Translations under genes and position numbers: made by a program | Shown here: one piece after another, positions 1 to 4,360 of the stretch | How positions within the stretch are numbered: position 1 is the first letter of the stretch | How the letters are laid out: each line of letters begins with the position of its first letter | Notes under the pieces: model-generated | Seen by the model: the letters and a program-made list of their open reading frames with translations, nothing else | Told to the model about the DNA's origin: nothing | The model's database searches: none | Source of the DNA: Candidatus Vogelbacteria bacterium | GTDB lineage: Bacteria > Patescibacteria > Paceibacteria > UBA9973 > UBA12445 | Assembly: GCA_016201425.1 (NCBI GenBank) | Contig: JACQCW010000018.1 | Span: 1 to 8,480, forward strand | Direction: 5' to 3' | Length of the DNA: 8,480 nucleotides

Positions 1-962
1 CCAATAATAAGTCCGCCAATAACATCAGTCGCGTAGTGCTGAAGTGTGTACATGGCGCCTATTATATTAAAAACATACCAAGGGATCGTTACAATTCCGA
101 GATATGGTAAAAATTCAATTGAATAGTAAACCAGAAACATTCCCCAAGCCACATGCATGCTCGGATTATTGCTGGTACTAAATGTTTTTCCTTCAGGATC
201 TGTCCAAAATTTATCATACTCTTCTATGTATAAATTATCGTAATGTGTTGAGGGATGAGATTCAATTGTTTGTTGGATATAGGTTGGAACAGTAATATTT
301 AAGATATTTTTCTTAAACATTAATCCTGGCTGCAGAGCCGGCATAAAGTACCATATTGGCCAAGATATGGCTACGGCAATAAAAAAAGATAAAACGAATT
401 TTCTAAACACATCCTTTTTGAAAATTGAAATTATTCCAAAAATTGGAATTATAGTCAAAAGGTTTGTATATGACCAAATCGAAGTAACTTCTATTATGTG
501 CATTTTATTACCCAGGCCCTGAAGTATGAAAGGTACATAACTGCCGAATATTTTATAATCCATAGCCATCATTTTAGTACTCGAGGTGATAATTTTATCT
601 ATTGGAGACACTTTAAAAAGATATAGTGCAGAGGTTCCAACTGCACCCGATGCTAAAATTATTGATGTGAATAAAAAAATAGCACTAAGTAAACCAGAAA
701 ATAGATCATCCAGTTTCTTACGCTTGTTCTGGTCTCTATCGGGGGCCTGTGAGATTACTACTGTATAAAGGAAAATTCTTGTGGCGATGAGAACCAAAAA
801 CAAAAAGGCGATTGTTCTACCCAATTGCGAGCCCAAAAGTATGCTATTTTCGTCAATATTTTGTAGAGTAATATTATTACTAAAATATAAAGAGCCACAC
901 ACCAAAACAGCCGGCAACAATAGCACATAAAATTCTAGTGGCAGTTTTCGTAAAAAACCCAT
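1..962 (-). CDS. PAP2-family membrane lipid phosphatase/phosphotransferase, C-terminus cut by window edge
   Basis: Reading the minus strand from ATG at 962 gives 320 codons with no stop, running off the window start. The protein is strongly hydrophobic, with membrane stretches near residues 9-25, 50-70, 88-108, 163-181, 188-206 and 275-303. Two PAP2 catalytic motifs are visible near the end: PSMH at 267-270 and QHYATD at 308-313, which supply H270, the nucleophile H309 and D313. The usual first motif (KxxxxxxRP) is not evident. The P-rich MPALQPG at 207-213 and the HYxxD form resemble the PAP2_3/inositolphosphotransferase branch more than classical phosphatidate phosphatases; this is inference. 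The likely role is cleavage or transfer of a lipid-linked phosphate at the membrane. Substrate is unknown. There is no SD; a TATAAT lies 7 nt upstream of the ATG. AT-rich codon use. The family call is fairly sure; the activity is not. Confidence 0.8.
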   Translation of the reverse strand, partial: MGFLRKLPLEFYVLLLPAVLVCGSLYFSNNITLQNIDENSILLGSQLGRTIAFLFLVLIATRIFLYTVVISQAPDRDQNKRKKLDDLFSGLLSAIFLFTSIILASGAVGTSALYLFKVSPIDKIITSSTKMMAMDYKIFGSYVPFILQGLGNKMHIIEVTSIWSYTNLLTIIPIFGIISIFKKDVFRKFVLSFFIAVAISWPIWYFMPALQPGLMFKKNILNITVPTYIQQTIESHPSTHYDNLYIEEYDKFWTDPEGKTFSTSNNPSMHVAWGMFLVYYSIEFLPYLGIVTIPWYVFNIIGAMYTLQHYATDVIGGLII

Positions 963-969
963 GATGTAT

Positions 970-975
970 ATTATA
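970..975 (-). promoter_or_regulatory. Perfect -10 box (TATAAT) directly upstream of the PAP2 gene
   Basis: On the minus strand TATAAT ends 7 nt before the ATG at 962, so transcription would start at or next to the start codon and give a leaderless mRNA. No good -35 hexamer lies 16-18 nt further upstream, so the call rests on the -10 box and on the absence of any SD. Confidence 0.45.
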
Positions 976-1003
976 CCCTTAATTAGGAGATAAGCTTATA
1001 CAC

Positions 1004-1031
1004 TGGACAGAAAAGTTATTAATGCTATGAT
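1004..1031 (+). promoter_or_regulatory. Probable sigma-70 promoter of the small cysteine-rich gene
   Basis: TGGACA (1004-1009) is separated by 16 nt from TATGAT (1026-1031), and a TGC triplet precedes the -10 box (extended -10 form). Predicted start is near 1037, leaving an untranslated leader of about 208 nt before the GTG at 1245. A perfect TTGACA at 1078-1083 has no matching -10 box at 16-18 nt and is less convincing. Confidence 0.45.
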
Positions 1032-1036
1032 AGTGA

Positions 1037-1244
1037 AAATCAGATTAACAGAAATAAGTAAGTAACATGAGATATTCTTGACAGTAAGATCTTTATAAAT
1101 AGCAAATCACACAGCGTCGTGCACAGCCTCCTCCATTATAAAGTGTAGTTGGAGACTTCTGATTATGCCGGAGAGATAAGGAGCCGTACGGTTCCCGATT
1201 CTTTCCTCGATCCGATGTGCAATCGGATCACAGAGGAGGATCCC
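1037..1244 (+). promoter_or_regulatory. Structured 5' leader of the small cysteine-rich gene
   Basis: This stretch has no convincing gene but holds several paired elements. GATCCGAT (1209-1216) and ATCGGATC (1222-1229) form a perfect 8-bp hairpin with a 5-nt loop just before the SD. The segment 1180-1195 forms a 6-bp stem with loop GTAC. The SD GAGGAGG (1233-1239) is perfectly complementary to CCTCCTC (1127-1133), and its first half also to CCTC (1205-1208) next to the 8-bp hairpin. Together these suggest that ribosome access could be controlled by RNA folding, as in a riboswitch or a protein-bound leader. No known riboswitch class was recognised. An open frame runs through 1149-1244, but its only early start is a TTG without an SD. 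Confidence 0.4.
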
Positions 1245-1580
1245 GTGAGCTACGAGGGATACGTGCAGGTACTGTGTGAAAATGGTCATTACCATACCCT
1301 TGATGCCTACGATATGATCGTCAGCGACAGTATCGATTGGCAGATGTATCGAGGGTATGGAAGTGACGAGGCGAGAAAGCCGTGGGCTTGCTTTTGTGGT
1401 AAGGATATGGTCTGGGTCAATCAGGTTGACGAGACCAACTGCGAGAGCGTCGGCTACGTAGAGCTTGAGGTCAAAACAGAGGCGAGGCTCTGTACGTGCG
1501 ACGATTGCGGCAACAAGCACGTAAAGGAACAAATGACCTACAAGATTCCGCAAGGACGCGGCGAAGACCCCAGGGCCTAG
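1245..1580 (+). CDS. Small cysteine-rich (putative zinc-ribbon) protein of unknown function
   Basis: A 111-aa protein. I chose GTG at 1245 because GAGGAGG (1233-1239) lies 5 nt upstream; the frame is open further back to 1149, but only a TTG start without an SD is available there. Seven cysteines are visible: C11, C49 and C51 (CFC in WACFCG), C66, and C83, C85 and C88 in a CTCDDCGN motif. With H15 and H17 this suggests one or two metal-binding knuckles, as in zinc ribbons; metal binding is inferred. There are no membrane segments and no signal peptide, so it is probably cytoplasmic. It stands alone between its own promoter and leader and a strong terminator. G+C is about half, against about a third in the PAP2 gene, which hints at transfer. 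The opposite-strand open frame across this region lacks an SD and is a shadow. Confidence 0.75.
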   Translation: MSYEGYVQVLCENGHYHTLDAYDMIVSDSIDWQMYRGYGSDEARKPWACFCGKDMVWVNQVDETNCESVGYVELEVKTEARLCTCDDCGNKHVKEQMTYKIPQGRGEDPRA

Positions 1581-1586
1581 TTGGCC

Positions 1587-1619
1587 ATCCCTTGAGACTA
1601 AAATCTCAGGGGATTTTTT
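1587..1619 (+). terminator. Rho-independent terminator of the small cysteine-rich gene
   Basis: An 11-bp stem (1587-1597 with 1604-1614, one G-U pair) with a 6-nt loop is followed by a run of six T (1614-1619), beginning 6 nt after the stop codon. Confidence 0.9.
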
Positions 1620-1623
1620 ATAC

Positions 1624-1649
1624 AAAAAACCGACAGAACGTCTGTCGGT
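1624..1649 (-). terminator. Rho-independent terminator of the thioesterase gene
   Basis: Read on the minus strand, ACCGACAG and CTGTCGGT form a perfect 8-bp stem with a 5-nt loop, followed by six T (1629 down to 1624). It lies 9 nt after the thioesterase stop and converges with the plus-strand terminator at 1587-1619. Confidence 0.9.
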
Positions 1650-1658
1650 ACCTAACTT

Positions 1659-2153
1659 TTATTTCTTAACCGAGAGGCGGTGTTGGCGGCGAATGTTGGC
1701 CCTTTCGAAACGTCGTTTCTCATCTTCCGTTTCTGGGATGAGTGGTCGGATTTTCATCTTTTTACCATCTTTATCAACCGCAACAAATGTGAAATACGCT
1801 GAGAAGACAGGCCAGGTTTTATCGCTCTTCAAGTTTCGTCCAATAACCTTTATACCAACTTCCATTGATGTGCCCCATACACGATTGGCAGAGCATTTGA
1901 AGATGACTGAATCACCTTCGCGCGCCGGGGCGATAAAGCGAACTTCGTCTATCCCAACTGTTACGCATGTCTCACCGCTGTGTGTGATTGCGACCGAACC
2001 AGCCAGTCTGTCAGCGATTTCCAAAAGTTTTCCACCAAACACAGTTCGATTTGCATTCAAGTCATTCGAAAAAAGGATGTATGGATAATTACTAATCGCT
2101 GTTTCAGCGACAGTTTTGGGTGCCAGTTCTTCTGTTTGGTTTTTCTCGTCCAT
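1659..2153 (-). CDS. Acyl-CoA thioesterase, hot-dog fold (YciA/BACH-like)
   Basis: A 164-aa single hot-dog-domain protein, a usual length for YciA-like acyl-CoA hydrolases, which release free fatty acid and CoA from acyl-CoA. The signature NANRTVFGGKLLEIAD (33-48) matches the family's N-x(4)-FGG-x(6)-D pattern, with N35 and D48 in the positions expected for catalysis. The following strands TVGIDEVRFIAP (65-76), GDSVIF (80-85) and GTSMEVGIKV (94-103) are typical. The C-terminal tail (141-164) is charged and basic. AAGGA a few bases before the ATG serves as SD. It is transcribed divergently from rpsP and ends at its own terminator. The exact substrate cannot be read from sequence. The plus-strand open frames inside it are shadows. 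Confidence 0.9.
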   Translation of the reverse strand: MDEKNQTEELAPKTVAETAISNYPYILFSNDLNANRTVFGGKLLEIADRLAGSVAITHSGETCVTVGIDEVRFIAPAREGDSVIFKCSANRVWGTSMEVGIKVIGRNLKSDKTWPVFSAYFTFVAVDKDGKKMKIRPLIPETEDEKRRFERANIRRQHRLSVKK

Positions 2154-2223
2154 AGTTTTCCTTTCCCGTTATACAGGTCAGTAATAATGCCGAGTGGCAG
2201 TAATTAATGTTCAATTCTTCTTG

Positions 2224-2252
2224 ATATTACATATCTAGTTACCATTCGTCAA
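2224..2252 (-). promoter_or_regulatory. Promoter of the thioesterase gene
   Basis: On the minus strand TTGACG (2252 to 2247) is followed after 17 nt by TAATAT (2229 to 2224). Predicted start is near 2217, giving a leader of about 64 nt. The -35 box lies inside the left arm of the inverted repeat at 2245-2292. Confidence 0.5.
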
Positions 2253-2292
2253 TTAGTCGTATACACCCGACATCATGAATCTAATTGACGAA
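2245..2292. repeat. Perfect 12-bp inverted repeat between divergent promoters
   Basis: TTCGTCAATTAG (2245-2256) and CTAATTGACGAA (2281-2292) are exact reverse complements separated by 24 nt. Each arm contains the -35 hexamer TTGACG of one of the two divergent transcription units (thioesterase and rpsP). It may be an operator for one dimeric regulator, or simply a duplicated promoter element. Confidence 0.85.
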
Positions 2293-2313
2293 AAAATAGA
2301 TATTTGCTAGCAT
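2285..2313 (+). promoter_or_regulatory. Promoter of rpsP, extended -10 type
   Basis: TTGACG (2285-2290) is followed after 17 nt by TAGCAT (2308-2313), preceded by TGC. Predicted start is near 2320, only about 5 nt before the rpsP ATG, so the mRNA would be practically leaderless. Confidence 0.6.
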
Positions 2314-2324
2314 ACATATCACTT

Positions 2325-2663
2325 ATGTTAATAATCAGATTACAGAGAGTAGGAAGGAAAAACGACCCAACGTTTCGTGTCGTTTTGACTGATTCAAAGA
2401 ATGGCCCTAAGAGCGGTAAATATCTAGAGATCATGGGTTCATACGATGCACGAAAGGGTAAAGCTCAGTTGGTTAAAGACAGAATAAAGTATTGGATGTC
2501 AGTAGGTGCAAAGACTTCAGGAACAATGAATAATATTTTGGTAGCAAACAAAGTTGTGGCTGGTAAGAAGGTGAATGTTTTGCCAAAAAGAAAGAAAGTT
2601 GCAGAAGCAGCTAAGGACGCTTCTAAGGGAGAAAAGAAAGTTGAACCTGCACCGAAGTCGTAA
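2325..2663 (+). CDS. rpsP: Small ribosomal subunit protein bS16
   Basis: A 112-aa protein that binds 16S rRNA and stabilises the 30S subunit during assembly. The N-terminus MLIIRLQRVGRKNDP, then GPKSGKYLEIMGSYDAR (27-43) and the DRIKYWMSVGAKTSGT segment (52-67), are the classical bS16 core. Residues 89-112 form a Lys/Ala/Glu-rich basic tail, common in this family. I placed the start at ATG 2325 because bS16 begins with M-L-x-IRLQR; the frame is open back to a TTG at 2304, but that lies across the promoter's -10 box. There is no SD and the mRNA is predicted to be leaderless. It is followed by a terminator and then khpA, the usual neighbour. Confidence 0.97.
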   Translation: MLIIRLQRVGRKNDPTFRVVLTDSKNGPKSGKYLEIMGSYDARKGKAQLVKDRIKYWMSVGAKTSGTMNNILVANKVVAGKKVNVLPKRKKVAEAAKDASKGEKKVEPAPKS

Positions 2664-2697
2664 ACTGTGAATAAACCAAAAATAGTCTTATAAAATA

Positions 2698-2727
2698 GGC
2701 CAATTTCGAAGTGAGATTGACTTTTTT
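2698..2727 (+). terminator. Rho-independent terminator after rpsP
   Basis: CAATTTC (2701-2707) pairs with GAGATTG (2713-2719) across a 5-nt loop, extended by G-C and G-U pairs beyond one mismatch, and is followed by six T (2722-2727). The stem is weaker than the other terminators in the window, so some readthrough into khpA is likely. Its 3' arm overlaps the khpA -35 box. Confidence 0.6.
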
Positions 2728-2746
2728 GTTTGATCCATGCTATAAT
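2717..2746 (+). promoter_or_regulatory. Promoter of khpA
   Basis: TTGACT (2717-2722) is followed after 18 nt by a perfect TATAAT (2741-2746). Predicted start is near 2753, giving a leader of about 58 nt. The -35 box lies in the 3' arm of the rpsP terminator. Confidence 0.75.
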
Positions 2747-2810
2747 ACCGTGCAAGCAGTAAGATCTAGTCGATTATGACTGCACATTACAAGAAGTAGA
2801 TATAAGGTAA

Positions 2811-3152
2811 ATGGAAAAAGACCAAGTATTTCTGGAGGCCCTTATAAAGGCTCTAGTAGATCATCCTGAGTCGGTAAAGATTACTCGAGTCGTGGATGAG
2901 ATGGGAGTATTACTAACACTAGATGTTCACCCAGAGGATATGGGTAAGGTTATCGGCCGAAGTGGAAACACTGCCAAGGCGATAAGAACTCTTCTCCGAG
3001 TTGTCGGCATGAAGAATAACGCTAGAGTTAACCTAAAGATCAGCGAGCCTGAACAATACGAAGTGTATAAGTATGTCAGATATTTGATCGTTGATAATCA
3101 AGGAGGATCTATATGGGAGTTGTATTCGGTTTTATTTATGGGATTTTTTTAA
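2811..3152 (+). CDS. khpA: KH-domain RNA-binding protein KhpA, with an unusual C-terminal extension
   Basis: Residues 1-80 are a complete KhpA (YlqC-type) single KH domain: the helix EALIKALVDHPESVKI (9-24), the strand VLLTLDVHPEDMGKVIGRSG (33-52) with the GxxG RNA-binding loop GRSG at 49-52, then TAKAIRTLLRVV (54-65) and ARVNLKI (71-77). In other bacteria KhpA partners KhpB/Jag in small-RNA binding and cell-envelope control. The family usually ends at about 75-80 residues. Here the frame continues for about 33 more residues with no family resemblance and ends hydrophobic (ELYSVLFMGFF), because it reads a different frame of the following small membrane gene. The overlap is 40 nt (3113-3152). 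This suggests the original stop was lost when the downstream small-gene string was inserted. There is a weak SD (AAGG) before the ATG. The core assignment is secure. Confidence 0.92.
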   Translation: MEKDQVFLEALIKALVDHPESVKITRVVDEMGVLLTLDVHPEDMGKVIGRSGNTAKAIRTLLRVVGMKNNARVNLKISEPEQYEVYKYVRYLIVDNQGGSIWELYSVLFMGFF

Positions 3153-3202
3153 TCTTTGGAGTAGTCTTCTGTGTAGTTTGTGAACTTAGGAGGGATAAGT
3201 AA
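3113..3202 (+). CDS. 29-aa single-pass membrane microprotein
   Basis: A tiny gene with an ideal SD, AAGGAGG (3100-3106), 6 nt before ATG 3113. The product begins MGVVFGFIYGIFLIFG and is one hydrophobic helix (about residues 2-23) with C20 and C23, followed by the charged tail ELRRDK. It overlaps the last 40 nt of the khpA frame in another frame, and its TAA directly abuts the ATG of the next gene, so translation of the two is probably coupled. Its N-terminus resembles that of the next gene (MGFLFGFVMGF), suggesting related small membrane proteins. Function unknown. Confidence 0.6.
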   Translation: MGVVFGFIYGIFLIFGVVFCVVCELRRDK

Positions 3203-3466
3203 ATGGGATTTCTGTTTGGTTTTGTGATGGGTTTTGTCTGGGCTAAGAGCCTTATATTTAACTCTGCACTCTTTTATGGAGACTGCGCAGCTCTGGGAGA
3301 TATTGAGCCGAGGTGGCTCAAACTTTTGCTCTTTCTCTCTGGTCCTATCTTTGCCGTTTGGGTACGGTGCGGTGGACTGAAGGTGGGAGGGCCATCTTGT
3401 GAAAAATGCAATAAGCAGTTGAACTTGTGTAAATGTTCAAAGAACAACAGACGTGAAAGGTGGTAA
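3203..3466 (+). CDS. Small two-helix membrane protein with a C-terminal Cys cluster, unknown function
   Basis: An 87-aa protein with SD AGGAGGG (3188-3194) 8 nt before ATG 3203. It has two hydrophobic segments, residues 1-20 (MGFLFGFVMGFVWAK...) and about 39-55 (WLKLLLFLSGPIFAVWV), then a basic tail with C66, C69, C76 and C78 (CEKC and CKC), which could hold one metal ion; this is inferred. It also carries C28 and C56. It sits in a tight string of small genes: its start abuts the stop of the gene before, and the next gene begins 3 nt after its stop. The combination of membrane helices and a Cys pair recurs in the fourth gene of the string (3702-3891). No family was recognised. Confidence 0.65.
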   Translation: MGFLFGFVMGFVWAKSLIFNSALFYGDCAALGDIEPRWLKLLLFLSGPIFAVWVRCGGLKVGGPSCEKCNKQLNLCKCSKNNRRERW

Positions 3467-3469
3467 AGA

Positions 3470-3688
3470 ATGAGTTGGGTAATTGATAAGGTTAACTTTC
3501 AGCCGAAAGGGCCGTATCAAAAAGATGACTGCGTTAATGATGGGTGTCGCAATGACTCCACGACCGAAGCAGTTCCTGCGGAACCTTACAACGCAAAGTT
3601 CGGTACAGTAACAGTAAGATGTTGTGATGATGAGAAATGTAGAGAACGCGCTGCCATTTTGGTACTCGAGTGGATAGGTGACAAGTAA
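3470..3688 (+). CDS. Small cysteine-rich soluble protein, unknown function
   Basis: A 72-aa protein with SD AAAGGTGG (ending 3463) 6 nt before ATG 3470. It has no membrane segment. Five cysteines are arranged as C21-x4-C26 and C51-C52-x4-C57 (in VRCCDDEKCRER), a spacing that could bind zinc; a treble-clef or ribbon-like fold is inferred. The middle is polar and the C-terminus is a hydrophobic strand or helix (ILVLEWIG). It lies in the same operon-like string as its neighbours. The reuse of paired cysteines suggests that the string encodes a set of interacting metal-dependent small proteins, though this is speculation. Confidence 0.65.
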   Translation: MSWVIDKVNFQPKGPYQKDDCVNDGCRNDSTTEAVPAEPYNAKFGTVTVRCCDDEKCRERAAILVLEWIGDK

Positions 3689-3701
3689 AGGAGGAGGGAA
3701 A

Positions 3702-3891
3702 ATGGGAGTTATTGAAGTTGGCTTGGTGGGATTTGTATCTCTGTTGATAGCTGCAGCAGTTTTACAAGTGTGATCACTGTAAGGATTGTAAGACGGAACG
3801 TGATAAACATCCGCTACTTTATCTCTTCGGTATCTTGTCGTGGCCCCTGCTTGCTCTAGGTGTCGGATATATCGTTCATTCCTTCATGTAA
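3702..3891 (+). pseudogene. Small membrane protein split by a +1 frameshift
   Basis: A very strong SD (AAAGGAGGAGGG, 3687-3698) precedes ATG 3702. The first frame encodes MGVIEVGLVGFVSLLIAAAV and stops at TGA 3771-3773 after 23 codons. The +1 frame then stays open to TAA at 3889-3891 and encodes YKCDHCKDCKTERDKHP followed by a second hydrophobic helix (LLYLFGILSWPLLALGVGYIV). No ATG, GTG or TTG could start this second part separately. Skipping one base in GTTTTAC (3759-3765) joins them into a 62-aa protein with helix, Cys cluster (CDHCKDC) and helix, like the 87-aa gene upstream. It may be a one-base mutation or assembly error in a T run, or a programmed frameshift. The sequence alone cannot decide. 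Confidence 0.5.
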
Positions 3892-3913
3892 GATCTAGTA
3901 GGTCTCGTCTCGG

Positions 3914-3939
3914 CCGTCATTCAAAATGGCGGTTTTTTT
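3914..3939 (+). terminator. Rho-independent terminator of the small-gene string
   Basis: CCGTCAT (3914-3920) pairs with ATGGCGG (3926-3932), with one G-U pair and a 5-nt loop, followed by seven T (3933-3939). It lies 22 nt after the stop of the last small gene. Confidence 0.9.
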
Positions 3940-4003
3940 ATTTGGTAAATATATGTTAATGTGTCTTTAAATTAATTGCTCTTTGTTAATAGAGGAGGTA
4001 GCA

Positions 4004-4309
4004 ATGGAAAGTGTTAGATTGAACTTTATTATGGAGCGACTTCTTGATGTCGCCGCACATCATTGCAATGTGGTCAATTCGTTAGGCGCTATGAAACTTA
4101 GCGATCCTCAAAAAGAGGATTTTATCAGACGAAGGGACGAGCTTCAGGCTATATTGAATGCAATTATAGAAACAGAACTTATTGAGCCGAGACATTTGTA
4201 TCGCCGTGAGTATGGCACGAGGGTGAAGAATGGTTTGGATGAAATCATTAAGAAGGGGAAAATTACAAAAACTGTCTTTAAACAAGGCCCAAATAAAATT
4301 CCAATCTAA
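4004..4309 (+). CDS. Small helical protein of unknown function
   Basis: A 101-aa protein. I chose ATG 4004 because AGAGGAGG (3991-3998) lies 5 nt upstream; a TTG at 3983 in the same frame has no SD. The sequence is polar and predominantly helical: residues 4-29 (VRLNFIMERLLDVAAHHCNVV onwards), 35-62 (PQKEDFIRRRDELQAILNAI and following), and a basic C-terminal third. H19, H20 and C21 occur together, but there is no Cys-pair motif like those of the preceding genes, and there is no membrane segment. It forms its own unit between the terminators at 3914-3939 and 4316-4344. A weak promoter may lie at 3942-3971 (TTGGTA, 18 nt, TTTAAA). No family was recognised. It is part of the accessory DNA between khpA and trmD. 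Confidence 0.65.
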   Translation: MESVRLNFIMERLLDVAAHHCNVVNSLGAMKLSDPQKEDFIRRRDELQAILNAIIETELIEPRHLYRREYGTRVKNGLDEIIKKGKITKTVFKQGPNKIPI

Positions 4310-4315
4310 AAGTTC

Positions 4316-4344
4316 AGCGTTCTTATTTACAAGAACGCTTTTTT
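4316..4344 (+). terminator. Rho-independent terminator before trmD
   Basis: GCGTTCTT (4317-4324) pairs perfectly with AAGAACGC (4331-4338) across a 6-nt loop, extended by one A-T pair, with six T (4339-4344). The trmD -35 box lies in the loop and the first base of the 3' arm. Confidence 0.92.
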
Positions 4345-4354
4345 GTTGTAGATT
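4326..4354 (+). promoter_or_regulatory. Probable trmD promoter embedded in the preceding terminator
   Basis: TTTACA (4326-4331) is followed after 17 nt by TAGATT (4349-4354). The predicted start falls at or next to the trmD ATG (4361), so the mRNA would be leaderless, in line with the lack of a good SD. Confidence 0.5.
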
Positions 4355-4360
4355 TGGTGA

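Noticed and set aside
586..768. 60-codon plus-strand open frame
   Set aside because: It lies within the PAP2 gene on the other strand and has no SD or family resemblance, so it is a shadow frame.
1078..1105. Perfect TTGACA as the promoter of the Cys-rich gene
   Set aside because: At 16-18 nt downstream there is only TAGCAA or worse, and the nearby TATAAA is only 10 nt away. The extended -10 promoter at 1004-1031 fits better.
1107..1625. 172-codon open frame on the minus strand
   Set aside because: It lies opposite the Cys-rich gene, has no SD, crosses both strands' terminators, and its product shows no family pattern. The plus-strand gene has an SD, a terminator and a Cys layout.
4080..4086. 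GTTAGGC, similar to an integron attC core
   Set aside because: It lies inside a coding gene with no matching inverse core or attC-like fold, so it is a chance match.
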